A stretch of DNA of 64,000 bases from Serripes groenlandicus (GCA_031761405.1 JASEVX010000011.1:36447955-36511954), one strand, 5' to 3'. Positions 33,501 through 48,500 are shown, numbered from the stretch's first letter. Program-made: numbers and translations. Notes: generated by a model not told the origin, from the sequence alone.

Positions 33501-36500
33501 TCCGTTCGTCCGTTCGTCCGTTCGGGTTTTCTGCACTTTTTTCTTACATACTTTGAGCTATTGAGCTGAAATTTTGTATAAGGCTTTGTAGTGATGTGTC
33601 ACAGATCAAGTTCATATTTCCTGGGATTTCGTTAATTTTTGAATGAGTTATGCCCCTTTTTTGACTTAGAATATTTGTTTTCCGCACTTTTTTTCTACAT
33701 GCTTTGATGTATTGAGCTGAAATTATGTATATGGCTTTGTAATCAAGTGTTACAGATCAAGTTCATATTTCCTGGGATTTCGTCAATTTTTGAATGAGTT
33801 ATGCCCCTTTTTTGACTTAGAATATTTGTTTTCCGCACTTTTTTTCTACATGCTTTGATGTATTGAGCTGAAATTTTGTATATGGCTTTGTAATCATGTG
33901 TCACAGATCAAGTTCACATTTCCTTGGATTTCGTCAATTTTTGAATGAGTTATGCCCCTTTTTGGACTTAGAATATTTGTCAATTTCTGCATGAGTTATG
34001 CATTTTTTCATAGTTTCCCATTATTCTTTAACAACTTATTCCTGAACGACTTTATTAACTTTTTACAAACAAACAATATATCAAACGAAGAGGAAACTTA
34101 CAAAGAAGTTCCTGACGGGCGTATTATGTACCGTTTGCGGTACTCTTGTTAAGCTATCTTTTATGGAGATTTGTTTCAGGTTTTTGTCACTGTTTTTTTA
34201 TAGTCTTCTGCTGCAGAATTGTTGTATTTAGGAAAGGGTTAACCCCTTTTCCTCATGCAAAACACATATTTAACCTTTACCAACATTCAGACACATTTTC
34301 TAATGCATTTATTGAAATCTATTTCGAAACATTGTGTCAAAAAGAGACAAATGAGCAATTTCTGTGGTCATGGTGGAATGCTCTCAGGCAAAGCACATTT
34401 CCTAGCCTAGTACTGGTTTGTTTACCAAGGGATCATGAATAAGTGAAATGTCGCCATGATTTAACTGAAATCAAACCCCAATGAAACGAAAGCAGGCTGG
34501 TTAAAGCAATAAATGTTAATAAATAAATAAACAGTTTCTCTTTTTTACCAGTATTTTTAACTTGTATCCTAAAGCAGACTTCCACTTTTGTTGGTGCTGC
34601 ATTTTATTGCTCTAATATTTTCAAAGCCGATCAATAACATTAATTCAATTGTCGATCTATCTCATTAAGTGTTACATAGTAAACAATTGGCTGCTTTATA
34701 CAAGTCAAATAAAGAAGAAAATGTTGTTTTGGTAAATCCTCAAGTGTCTGCTTAACCCTCTCCCTCATAGAGACGTTCTGACGTTGCTGCAGCTGACAAC
34801 TTTTGAGAACATTGTGACAAAAGGAGAAATTGCTCAAAACAAAACATTTTCTCCTTGTGACGGAATGTTTTCAGCTCCATTCATAAGTAAGATTTTCATA
34901 TGTAGAGATTTTCATATTTTTGCCTAGATGGGTTCAAAGTCGTCTGCTGCAGATTTGTAGTAAGTGGAACAGTGTTAATACAAGTTGGCTGTTTAACACA
35001 GGTGACTGCTTATTCAAATTTGACTGTAGTTATAACTTATTTAGGCCTCGTGAATATCCTGTTTGTATCTTCTTACAGTGAAGCAGAGCTAGAAGAAGTC
35101 CTGACGACCTACACAAAGATCAACAAATCTGCTAGTATATTTTTGGGCAGCAAGACTGGAAATGAATCTCAGACCCCTCAACACGTTCCCACCACAGGTA
35201 AACGACCTTCAATTGTATCAAACACCGCATTATTAGACTTTTAACCCTTTCCCTCATATAGACGCTTTCTGACGCCTTTACAGTAGACAGCTTTTTGAAA
35301 ACATAGTGACCAAAGAAGAAATTGCTCAAAACAAGCAATTTCTTCTTTTGCCACAATGTTTTCCACTTTTAGTCATAGATTATCCATTAAATTATAGAGA
35401 TTTTCTTATTTTGACGAAATATGTTTAAAGTCGTCTGCTGCAGAATTGTCGTATGAGGGAAAGGGTTAATTTGTGGCAGATTTGTTTTATATAGGAATGG
35501 GTTAACCACTTTGAAAGCATTCAGTTAAAAAATTAGGAACTCTATAAATGAAAAATCAATTAGTACTGTAAGTATTAAAGTTCAAAACATTGTGATAAGT
35601 GGAGAAATTGCTCAATATGAGCAATTTCTTTTTTTGCCACAATGTTTTCAAACGTCGTCTGCTGGAGAGGTATCAGAAAGTGTCTACATTCTGTTGGAAA
35701 AGGGTTAAACATATTCAATTAATCAAAGACCCAAGGCAAAAATTGATCTCAAAATTCAAAACTGGTTTACCATAATAGGGAATTCAATGAAGCATGTGGG
35801 AGCCACATCATCTGCATTGCGACAGGAGGCCCAGTTAGGGAGGAGAAAAGATAGCGTTAGTGACAGCGGGGTACCGGATTCTAAAACGGGCTGGGAGGAT
35901 GTCCCTAAAGGTAAACTTACGGTGATCTGTTCAGGGTGTCACATCTCACGAGTTGACGTGGAAAGAGCATTATTGGTGGCCCTGATAACCCTTTCCCACA
36001 TACAAACAAATCTGCAGATGATGACTATGAAAATATCTAGTCGAAAATTTTGAGTATTTCTTATAAGTGAAAAAATATAATAATAATTGAATAGAAATGT
36101 TGAAAAAATTGTGGCAAATGGAGAAATTTCTCAATATGTCTCAATGTTGAATGATTCATCTGCTGTGGATGCGTCAGAAAGCATCTGTATGTGGGAAAGG
36201 GAATAGGGGGAGAACACATGTAGTTTTTATCCCACAACATCTCTTTTTATTACCCATTCAAACCCTGTTTTGCTTGTTATCAAAAGAAAAGTCTTAGTAA
36301 GATGATTCTTTTTTAGTAACCACAACATAGGGTTTGAAGGATTAACAAAGAGTTTTGAACATGAATTTGCCACTTATTAAGATCTTATCTGAGTTTTTAT
36401 GAAAATAGCACTTTCTCAAAATAATTTAGTTCATGATTTAATCAATTTCTATAAAACAGATAACTTCTGACATATTATTTAAAAAATCATTACCCATTAA

Positions 36501-39500
36501 TAATGAAATTATTAAACTTAGTAATATTGATTTATATCGATAAACCTTTGTATTACTATTAGTAAAACTTCCTTTGCATCAATCAGAAATATACTAAACA
36601 ATTTTTATTACACAGAATATAGGTAGAAATAAAAGCATCAGTATGGCAAAAAGAAACAAAATAGTTTATATAGATGATTGGATTGGAATATGAACAAAAT
36701 ATAGAAATAAATAAATGCATCAATATGGCAAAAAGCAACAGAATAGTCTAAATAGATGTTTGGATTGGAACATGAACAAAATAAAGAAAGAAATGAATGC
36801 ATCAATATCGCAAAAACCAACAGAATAGTTTAAATAGATGATTGGATAGGAATAAACAAAATATAGAAAGAAATGAATGCATCAATATCGCAAAAAGCAA
36901 CAAAATAGTTTAAATAGATGATTGGATAGGAAAAAGAACAAAGTATAGAAAGAAATGAATGCATCAATATGGCTGAAAGCAACAAAATAGTTTAAATAGA
37001 TGATTTGATTGGAATATAATACACAACTACACGGATTTTACTATGATTTAGTTGATATAAATGTACACAGAAATATTCACTGAACTGATGCATTACACTT
37101 TGTTTAGGTTGGTGTTTCTTCACTTCACCTGTTTGTGTTATGACTGCAATGAGTTATTAGATATTTGATATGATAGTTTAATAAACAGATCTGTTTAATC
37201 CAGCACATTTATTTCTTTTTTCATTTTTACAGCCCATGTGCTATGTAAGTTTGCATTTATAAATGCCTTTTAGGTAGAACTTTCTTAGCTTGTCAACTTT
37301 TTTTTCTTTCTTATCAATAGCCTTTTATTAAAACCCTTTGCTTTTATTAAGTTTGCATGAAGAAGCCGGCCGCCAAATTATAAAACTTTTGTTTATGCTC
37401 AAGTACCAATCAGATACAAATTATTGTATTAAATTGTCCAATCATTCTCTTTTTGCCACAATGTTTTCCACTTTAAGTCATAGGTTATCCATTCAATTGT
37501 AGAGATTTTCTATTTTTTGACAAAATATGTTCGAAGTCGTCTGCTGCAGAAATGTCGTATGAGGGAAAATGATAGTTAGAGAAGTCAGGTATTGCATTAG
37601 AATGACATCTCATTGGTATGAGTGAAGATTACCAGTCAGCCTGGTATGACTGAAATACTGTTAAAAAAAGGTATAAACACTTTCCCACATACAACAAATC
37701 TGCAGCAGACAACTTTGAAAACACTTAGGCAAAAGCGCAGAAAATCCCTTTAAATGAAAGAGCAATAATTAAATAGAGGTGAAATCATGGTGACTATAGG
37801 AGAAATTGCTTGTTTTGAGTAATTTCTTCTTTTGTTGCCATATTTTCACAAAGACGTTTGCTACAGAGGCATCAGAAAGCATCTATATGAGGGAAAAGGT
37901 TAAACTCCAATCAGTCAATCAAAACATTGACAAGAGTAGTATATATTCCTAAAATGAAAGCTTTTACAAAAGCAATGTATTGCTTGTTTTAAGGAATATG
38001 CTGTGGTCGAGTGGTTGGCGTCGGGGATTTCGAAACCGGGTGTCCCGGGTTCGATCCCCAGTCGCGGCACTACGGTCATGGTGGAGTGCCCTTGGGCAAG
38101 GCACATTTTCTAGCCTAGTACTGGTTTGTTTACCCAGGGATCATGAATAATAAAATTTAATTGCGCGCTAAATGACCTTAGCTGTCGATGCGCCATAAAA
38201 CAATATACATTCATTCATTGCTTGTTTTGATTGGTTTACAAATGATCACATGACTAAATGTTATTTATTCCTATATTTCTGTATAAAGGAAATATGTCAC
38301 ATCTTGAATCTCCCTCAAAAAATAGATAAGTTTTAAGATTTAAAAAACTCACTATGCTGCATTGAACTATAGTGATGTGTGCAAAACATTTTCATGTTAT
38401 ACTCATCTTACTACAATCAGGGATTGGGAACCTGGCATTCCGGGTTCGATCCCCATTGCATTGCTACAATCAAGGTAGAGTGCCCTTTGGCAAGGAACAT
38501 TTCTAAGCCTAGTACTGGTTTGTTTACCCAGGGATAATGAATAAGTGAAATGTCACTGTGATATAACTTAAATAATATTGAAAACGGCGTAAATTCTCAA
38601 TGAAACAAAACAAACAAACAATTAAACATACACTAAACCCTTTACGTAAAATGTTCAAATGGTTGAGGACTCTGTCTTTTGGACAACTCTTATTTCAAGC
38701 CACTTCTTCATATCTTTCATATTCTGTTAGTGTCACATAGTTTACTGTCTCTCGATTCTTGAATGTTTCTTGTTCATGACAGGAATCTAATTTTGCTTTT
38801 ACTCTGCTTGGTTTATAAAGCGAAAAGGTCTTTTCTGTCTCAAGGGATGTATAATTATCAAATAAAATAACATTGTGGCAAAGGGAGAAATTGCTCATTA
38901 TAAACAATTTCTTCATTTGCCACAATAATGATTGCAGAAGCATAAAAAAGCATCTGTATGTGGGAAAGGGTTAAACCGTCTTCATGTGCTGTCACATTTT
39001 GAATCATTTACATCAGACAACTTCTAAAAACACTGTTGAAAATGAGAATTTACTCATAATGAGCAATTTTTTGTAAAAAATGTTCTCTACTCTATTCTAA
39101 AAAACCTTCATTTCTAGAAATTTTCCATATTTCCTCGAATTGATCCTCTGCAAATTCTGGAGATTTAAATGTCTTTGCTTATTAATGCTTTGGAATATTT
39201 TACTTTAGAGACTTTCCTCTATAGAAATATGAACTGCCAACTGCTTATTAAACCCATTGATTTCAATATACATGTAGTATGCATATCCTAAGACAATTGA
39301 AAACTGTGATTTCTTTTAAATCAGATGAGCGATTCAGGACCCTCATGGTCCTCTTGTTTCAAAAATATTGACTGAAAATAGTCAAAATCAAAACTGAATT
39401 GATAGAATCAATATTGATAATTTAAATTTTGTTAATTTACAATGAAGAAGTTGATCTGTCAATGTTATCTCTAAGGGGGGTAAAGTAGTAGGAATTAATC

Positions 39501-42500
39501 TGTATGCATTTTTCCTTCAGGATTTTAAAATATGTTCACAAAATTAATCGTCACATGTTTTAGTACAGTATCATTCATTACCAGATATACTCATTAGCTC
39601 TTTCCCACCTGCAGATGCTTAACCCTTTCCAACATACAACAAATCTGCAGCAGACTACTTTGAAAACATACCCGATTTGTATTTGGAAACTCACTTTAAA
39701 TGAAAGTACAATAATTGAATCGAGTTGAAAACATGGTGACATAAGGAGAAATTGCTCGTTTTGAGCAATTTCTTCTTTTGTTGCCATGTTTTCAAAAGCC
39801 GTCTGCTGCAGAGGCATCAGAAATAATCTATATGAGGGAAAGGGTTAATGAAAACATCTGAAGGATAGAAAACAGAATTCTATACAATTGTATGTATAGT
39901 TTTTTGATTGAGCAGAAAACAATGTGGGAAAGAAAAAAAAGCTCTTATTGACCACTTTCTCCTTTTCCCATTTGTACAAGGAGGTGATTATATCAGGAAA
40001 AGCCATGATTGACCCTTTCCCACATATATATTGTATACAGGACGTATGTTCAGCAGGCAATTTTTGAAAACATGGTGGCAAAAGGAAAAATGCTTTTATG
40101 CAAATTTTGAAAGTATTGGAGCAAAAAGAAAAATATCTCTGATGAGTATTTTCCCCTTTTTACATATATTTTTTATATATTTTCAACTCTTTTCAATATG
40201 TATACTTGGATTTATCAAGTTCATATTTTTGCATTTATGTTTTCAAAGACGTCTGCTGCAGATTTGTTATATGCGCGGGAAAAGGTTGAACTTAACCCGA
40301 GTTTTGTCCTGTTTTGACTCCAGCCATACACAGTGTTCCCACGTCTAGCTCTGACCTGAGACATCATCATGCACCTTCTAACACCAGTAACCATGGCAGC
40401 GCTGTTTCCGGAGGTCACTTGCGCGCTCCGGCCACTTACAGTTCGAATTCAGCAGCCTCTTATGCGAGTGCTGTTCAAATCTATACCCAGAAACTGTCCA
40501 CCCTCAGACCTCGGTCTGCATCCACAGGGGGACCAAAACAAGGTACAATAAAACCTGCGTGTTTATACAACTGTGGTGTATACATGTATATATGTAGTAA
40601 CCCAATATTGTAATTTGTTACTTCTGATGCAGTGTCTAGGTGTTATTTAGAAACATTATTGAATATGTTTTAACCCATAAGATTTTCTGTCAAGGCAAAA
40701 GTCTGTTCTAATTTTATTCTGGTTTAACCCTTTCCCTCATACGACAATTCTGCAGCAGACGACTTTGAACATATTTCGTCAAAATATAGAAAATCTCTAT
40801 AATTGAATGGATAACCTATGACTAAAAGTGGAAAACATTGTGGCAAAAGGAAAAATTGCTTGTTTTGAGCAAATTCTTCTTTTGTCACTATGTTATCAAA
40901 GACGTCTGCTGCAGACGCGTCAGAAAGCGTCTATATGAGGGAAAGGGTTAATGATAATGCCTTGATTCAGAGATAAAAAAATATTGATCAGAAATCGTCG
41001 TCCATTCTGACAGGTCAGATTATAGGGAGGGAATTAAAACTTGCTGTTCTTCACTAATGAATTAACTGACGCTTTGAAAAAACAAGTCCTACCTTTTGTT
41101 ATTTTTCATAATCATTAGATCTCTTATTAGTAGCTAGAATCATGAATATAGAAAACCTTCCATTATACATGTACCCATATTATGTTTTGTTTGTAAAATG
41201 TTTTCAGATGAGAACAGTGATTATTGTATTATGTAAACTTATAATTGTAACATTGAAGTGGAAGAAAATAACATGTTTGTGTTTTGAAAGCAAAGTTATT
41301 GTTTAGTATAGGCGGTTTAACCCTTTTCCACATACAACACATCTGCAGCAGATGACATGACATTGAAAACATAAAGGCAAAACTATGGAAACTCTATAAA
41401 TGAAAGACTAAGTGTAATTATTGAATCGAGTTGAAATCATTGTGGCCAAAGACGACATTGAAACACTCTGGGCAGAAAATATGACAAAGTGCTATAATAT
41501 ATTAATGTTTTATTATCAAATAGAGTTGAAAACATTGTGGCAAATTGAGAAATTGCTCATTATAAGCGATTTCTTCTTTTGTCACTATGTTTTCAAAAAA
41601 TCATCTGCTGCAGAGGCTTCAAAAAGCGTCTAATTATATGTGGGAAAGGGTTAAGCTGTAGTCATTTGAATCCTTAGGGTAAATGGGCAGACAGTCTTTT
41701 TCCACACAGATAATAATTATGTTAAGGTTGGTTTTGGCCTGGCACTTCTTATTTCTAAAAAGCTTTAATTTAGCTTTGTAACAAAATAAAGGTTCACTTT
41801 ACAGATATTATTTCAAGCTGATACCGTAACATCAGAAAATGTTTAACTAATCCTTTCCAACATACTGACGCTTTCTGACGCCTCTGCAGCAGACGACGAC
41901 TTTTGAAAACATTGGGACAAAAGGAGAAATTGCTTATTATGACGCTCTACTTCTCAGACGTTTTTCTTTAACCCTTTCCCTCATACGACAATTCTGCAGC
42001 AGACGACTTTGAACATATTTTGTCAAAACATAGAAAATCTCCATAATTGAATGGATAACCTATGACTAAAAGTGGAATACATTGTGGCAAAAGGAGAAAT
42101 TGCACGTTTTGTGCAATTTCTTCTTTTGTCACTATGGTTTCAAAAAGCTGTCTGCTGCAGAGGCGTCAGAAAGCGTCTATATGAGGGAAAGGATTAATCC
42201 TTCTATGACTAATTGGAGAACATTGCAGATGCACAAATTGATTGTGATCTACACTGGTTACAAATGCAAAGGTCCAGATAAGGAAGGGTATTCAGCTCTT
42301 TTTCCCACAATTTCTCTCTTATTATTAAAGCAAACCCTATGTTATCATATGGGTACTCAAAAGAATCGTCTCACTGAGACGATTTTTTTAAATACTCACA
42401 ACATAGCGTTAGAGGGTCAAATAATGCTTTTAGAACATGCAAAACACGCCTTATCTATAGCTCTGCAAATGACCTAAGTTTGCTTTTCTTGGAGAGCCAT

Positions 42501-45500
42501 TCATACCTTCTATTTTATAATACAGATAAACAGATAAGAAACCGTCCATCTTCTGCGTCTGTAGCCCGTCCATCATCAGCAGTTAATAGTACTTATGGGA
42601 GTACGCCAGATTTACAAGGTAAGTCAAACTTTATACGACCACCTCGCTGGTGTAATGGTAGAGCATCCCCCTTTAGGTGCGGGAGGTGGCGGGTTTGATT
42701 CCCGGTTGGGTCATACCAAAGACTTTGAAAATGGTAGTAATGACTTTCTCATGTTGGCGCTCAGGGTTGTTGGGTTAGCATTAATGACCAACCCTGCTGG
42801 TGTCAGGATAAATGGACCAGTAGAATTGGTAAATTACCCAGGAAATAACTGAAATATTTTTTGGCAGCGGCTTAAAAACACAATAAAAACAAACAAATAA
42901 CACTGTCTGTTTGAATTTATAAAATTTTAGAATAAGAAGTTTTTTTTTTCTTTGAAAGCATTGCTGTAAGTGTTACAAGGGAAAGAACACTTTTATTAAT
43001 AATTTTTTTTTTTATCCCCTAACTAAAACCTGGATATCGGACCTTTATGTGTTATGTTAGCATGACCTATTGTTCCTTTAAATTTTTATTTGTTAATTCA
43101 AATACTGTATTCTCTTAACCCTTTCCCATATACAAATGCTTTCTGATGCCTCCACAGCAGATGACTTTTTAAAACATTGTGGCTAAAGGCTGTAAATTCG
43201 TTTCAATGGTTATACATGTACATGTATCTTCATTTAAAACGATTTTCTACATTCTTGCCTAGATGTTTCAAAGTCATCTGCTGCAGATATGTTATCTGTT
43301 GGAAAGGGTGAAAAGTTATAGTACAGCAGACAATACCAAATGGAAAAAGAGAACATTAATTTTGCTCTCTCAATTTCTTGGTGCATATTCAGAATATGTG
43401 AAAGAAAGAATTTATCTTTTTGAAGGTCCTGTTTCAATTATCAGTAAGGCTTATTTTAATTTATTCTTCTTTAACCCTTTCCCACATACATCAAATCTGC
43501 AGCAGAAAATATCGAATACGAAAGTGTCATTATTGAATAGAGTTGAAAACATTTTGGCAAAAGGAGAAATTGGTCATTATGAGCAATTTCTTCTTTTGCC
43601 ACAATGTTTTCAAAAGGTGTTTTGCAAGTTGAAAAGGGTAAAGGTTGGTACAATCTAACTAAAAGTTTATGTATTTTGTATTGAAGTCAAGAGAGGTAAA
43701 TATTAGCTTACAGTATGTGGTGGCGATTGGTGTTGTTTTATTAGTTACAAACATTGTAAATACAATGCTATTTGTCTTCTTCTACCAGACATCACATGTT
43801 TTTAGTATTAAAAAGAACAAAAATAAGAAAGTATGGCTTAGCCAATACACTATCCATAATTTCATTGCTTGGAAAAGTATGTTGTGTGGTGTAATGGTGT
43901 GGGAAAAGCATGAGTAGGTGAACTGGTCACCGTGATATGACTGAAAAATTGTTGAAAACGGCGTTAAACCCTAATCAATCAATCAATTAACCGATACACT
44001 ATCCATCTTTTCTTCTGATTCCATTATTTTGAATCGTAGGAACCAATTCTAATGTAAATGAAACTTGTGCACGAAGCTTAGTATACCTGTGAGACCAAAT
44101 TTCATTATTTAACCATTTCCCACATACAACAAATTTGCAGCAGACGACTTTGAATACATAGTGACAAAAACCTCAAAAATCTCCATAAAAGATAGCTTAA
44201 TTGTTGAATAAAGTTGAAAACATTGTGGCCAAAGGTGAAATTGCTCATCTTGAGCAATTTCACCTTTGGCCACAACGTTTTTAAAAGATGTCTGCTCCTA
44301 TTGCGTCAAAATGTGTATGAAGGTGTGGAAGGGTTAATTAAAATTAATGAAAGTTTGATTTAACCCTTTCCAACATAAACAAATTTGCAGCACGCAACTT
44401 TGAAAACATCTAGGTTAAGATATTGAAAATCTCTGTAAAAAGAAAGTATAATTAATTAATAGAGTTGAAAACATTGTGTCAAAAGGAGACATTGCTCATC
44501 ATGAGCAATTTTTCCTTTTGGCACAATGTTTTCAAAGTCGTCTGCTGCAGAGGCATCAGTAGCATCTGTATGTGGGAAGTTATTGCATTTATTTTCTGAG
44601 TAAGGAAAGTACTACTTTTAGAATCCATCTATGAAAATAAATAAATTCTTTAATTTTAAGATTTGAAAAATCCACTATGCTACAATTATTTATGTTGATG
44701 CTCGTCGTAATTCAGTGTACATGTATCTGATACGCTCCGACTGAATATTAACCCTTTCCCACATACAACAAATCTGCAGCAGACGACTTTGAAAACAAAG
44801 TGTTAAAAACCTGAAAAATCTCCATAAAAGATAGCTTAAAGGAGAAATTGCTTCACTTTTGGCCACAAGGTTTTCAAAAATTGTTAGCTGCTGTGGGAAA
44901 GGGTTAGTAAATAAGGATAAATACGATAATAATTATTCAACCGATCTAGTGAACCCAGAAAAATTAAGAAGAAAGAACAAAGCATCCTCTTTTTCACGCA
45001 ATAATCAGCATTGTAATTCACAGATGAAACTTTCAAGCAAAAAAATAATAATGGACTGATATCCTGTCGCCAAAATCAAAAGTCTCAAACAAGAAATAGT
45101 CCCATTTCCCATCTAGTTGTATGAAAGATACATATTTTTACACCCAAAAAGCGCTTAATATGACTGATTGCAATTATAAAGGTTTAATGTATGTTATAAG
45201 AGTATAACTTAAGTAATACACAGTTGAAATAATATTCTTTGGACATTATTGGCTGATAACTTTGGCAATTGTGTATTGTACTCTTACACAACATACATTA
45301 CACCCCTTACTAAGGACTTATGAAAGTAGCTTTTTATAAGTGTGAAACCTCTTTCAGGAATCAAATACAATAAAGATGATCGTAATAGTTCTCCACCAAG
45401 ATCTTCCATACACTTTAGTAAGCATTTTGCAAGGTCCATGGAAGGTATATTTGATGCAACTGGGTTTTCTATTGGCATAGGGTAGATGCAGAGTGTAGCT

Positions 45501-48500
45501 ATCTAGGCTATACAGCCTTTTACATACAAGTACATGCTTTACATTATGTGGGCTTCATGCAAAAACGGTTGTATCTGCATATTGACACAAGACGTAGTTA
45601 CAACCGTTTTGCACAAAGCCATCGATTATAGCTCTTCATTCCATGAAAATCAATTACAAACATTATGAAACATGTCAATCACCTGTGGTTTGGTGTCTGC
45701 CTTTGGTGAAGGAGGCTACGGGTTCAATCATTGACAGGGTCTCATACCAAAGACTTTAGAAACGTTGCTTTCCCTCCTTGGCAAATAAGGATGGTTAGGT
45801 TAGCATTTCGACTGACTCGCTGGTGTCAGGTTCAACCCTTTCTCTGATACGACAATTCTACAGCAGACGACTTTGAACATATTTTGTCAAAAAACTAATC
45901 TCTATAATTGAATGATCACCTAAAAAGTGGAAAACATTGTGGCAAAAGGAGAAATTGCTCGTTATGAGCAATTTCTTCTTTTGTCACAATGTTTTCGAAA
46001 AGCCTTCTGCTGCAGAGGCGTCAGAAAGCGTCTATATGAGGGAAAGGGTTAATGGACCTGAGTAGTACTTGTAAATCACCCAGGAAACACTGTCATATAA
46101 CTGTAAGATCGTTGAAAGCAGCGTAAAAACACAATACAAACAAACTAAACATGTCATTTTGTTTATTGTGTATATTGCTAGATAAATGAAGCCTTATTTG
46201 CTTGAAATAAACAGCTGCAGGACATTTGGTAGTATATTATTATTAATATATAGAACTGTATGACCTTTGCAATAGTTCAGTTTCTTTATTACATAATTTT
46301 TACTGCATTTGTGGTGTAGTTTTAGAGCATCAACCTCAGGTTCGATCCCCATCTGGGTCAAACCAAAGATTTATTGGCGCTCAGGCCTGTTGGGTTGTCA
46401 TAAACATCTGACTTGTTGGTAACATGTTTTATTCTAGCTTAATTCTGGTTAGTACTCCAGTTTTCAGCTGTTCTTGTGATATATGGGAAATATGTCGAAA
46501 ATGACGCAACTTTTCAATTAATCAGCCATCTACTTCATTACATTCTGCATTGGTTCTTAGTAGCACAAAGTCTTTTCGAAGATTTGATTATTTGTTTACA
46601 GATAATAAATGCCTTTGTTTCAATACAAAATGATTTTGACAAATGACTAGTTATTAATAAGTTTGAAGCACCTCTTTAGTCGCAGTCTTTAACCCTTTTC
46701 CTTGTACGACAATTCTGCAGCAGACGACTTTGAACATATTCTGTCAAAAAAATAGAAAAAAATTCTATAATTGAATGGATAACCTATGACTAAAAGTGGA
46801 AACCATTGTGGCAAAAGGAGAAATTCTTTTTTTTTCGCTATGTTTTCAAAAAGCTGTCTGCTGCAGAGGTGTCAGAAAGTGTCTATATGAAGAAAAGGGT
46901 TAAACTGCAGGGGATGGGTCATGTGCTTCTTTCTCTTGACCGTTTGTTGTGTTTCCAAAACAGGTCTTATCCTGTTATATTTCCTCTTGCTATATTATGT
47001 ATAGGATTTATTGTGTTCATACTGAGATATTATATATTTCATTAAGTTCATTCATTTGGTTAAAAAATTGTAAACAATTGAGCTGAGTCTGGTATTTTGG
47101 GCCCTTAGTGAATTTCCTGTTGGACATCATTTAACCCTTTCCAAAATACAATAAATCTGCAGCAGACGACTTTGAAATTATCAAGTCCAGAAGTTAGAAC
47201 ATCTCTATAAATGATTGTATGATTATTAAATAGAGTTGAAATCAATGTGACAAATGAAGAAAGCTTTACATTTAAATATTTCCCACTTGCAGACATATTT
47301 TGATTTGTCTACAGCAGACGATATTTGCAGAAGAAGAAAAAAGGCAAGAGGGGAAATTTCTCTTTTTGCTACATAGTTTTCAACTCTATTCAGTAATTTA
47401 AAGTTGTACATGTATATGAAAAAGTTTACATTTTTACAATTTTGATTTATGTTCAAGTTAACTTTTGTTGAATGACAATCTCATTAAAATCAGACCAAAA
47501 AACTTCTATGTACGTATATTGGTATACTATATACGAGTGTGCGAGTTAAGATCTGGTTTTAATGAGATTGGTTGAATGATAAAATGCTTTAATGATTGAG
47601 TTTTTTTATGTTAATTATTGATACCTTTGACAGTATGGTGTCTTGGCAGAATTTATGTATTCCCTTTTTTAAGAAAGAATAATTAATACTCATTTTCATA
47701 AGCATGTTAAACGTTGACTTCAGCATTTTTTTTAGCATTTTAGCATCAAAGACAGTATGTAGTATTGATAAGATGGAAGCAATTATTTTGCAATTTACTT
47801 TTATTTTTCAGACCCCTACAATGAAAAAGTGATATCGGAGGCCTTGCAGAGATTAACTATGAGACAACAAGCTAGACAGTATTCCGCTTTCAATGGTACA
47901 AGTTTGGTACCTTCCAACAGTCGTCCAACTTCTGCATCAAGTCAGCGAGACAATGCTGATGGTGCAAAGGCATGGTCACCAATAGAAGCTGCTCATACAG
48001 AGAAAGGTGCCGGTGATAGTCAAGCCAAGTTTGTGACAATGGAAGATTATGTTAGTAAAAATAGACCTCCCTCGGGTCATAGTCAGAAACGTGTCCATTC
48101 CGCCATAGATATTAAAAGTTTTGAAGGACAGCGTAGGAAACAGTCTAACGTGAATTTACAAAGTGCCAATGCTACGTTTAATAGCTTTATCGAAGACACT
48201 GGTAATAACTGGCCAAACGAACTCGCTCTAGCCTATAGTCAGGTGACCGGTGTCACGCCTCAAAACTATCACTCGCCAACTTATTCGAGTAAACAGTACC
48301 AGATATTGCAACAGCAGGCACTCAAACAGCAAAGCAAAGTGCTGTTAGAGCAGAGCAAAGCCAAACACCAAGCCATGATTGCACAAGCCCATGCCGTCCA
48401 GAAGTCCCTTACGAGACCTGAATCCGAGACCATGATGCAGATGTATGCACCTAAACCACCGGTCAATCCAAGTACCAGGAAATCTGCTAGTGCTCATCAC

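Noticed and set aside
42082..42477. 131-codon open frame
   Set aside because: It consists of a TTAA MITE hairpin read through into a hAT-like element. Similar frames starting MWQKEKL recur in many MITE copies, so the openness comes from the repeat.
43263..43658. 131-codon open frame
   Set aside because: It spans parts of two MITEs and unique intron. It has no domain or splice support and breaks TTLL5 phase.
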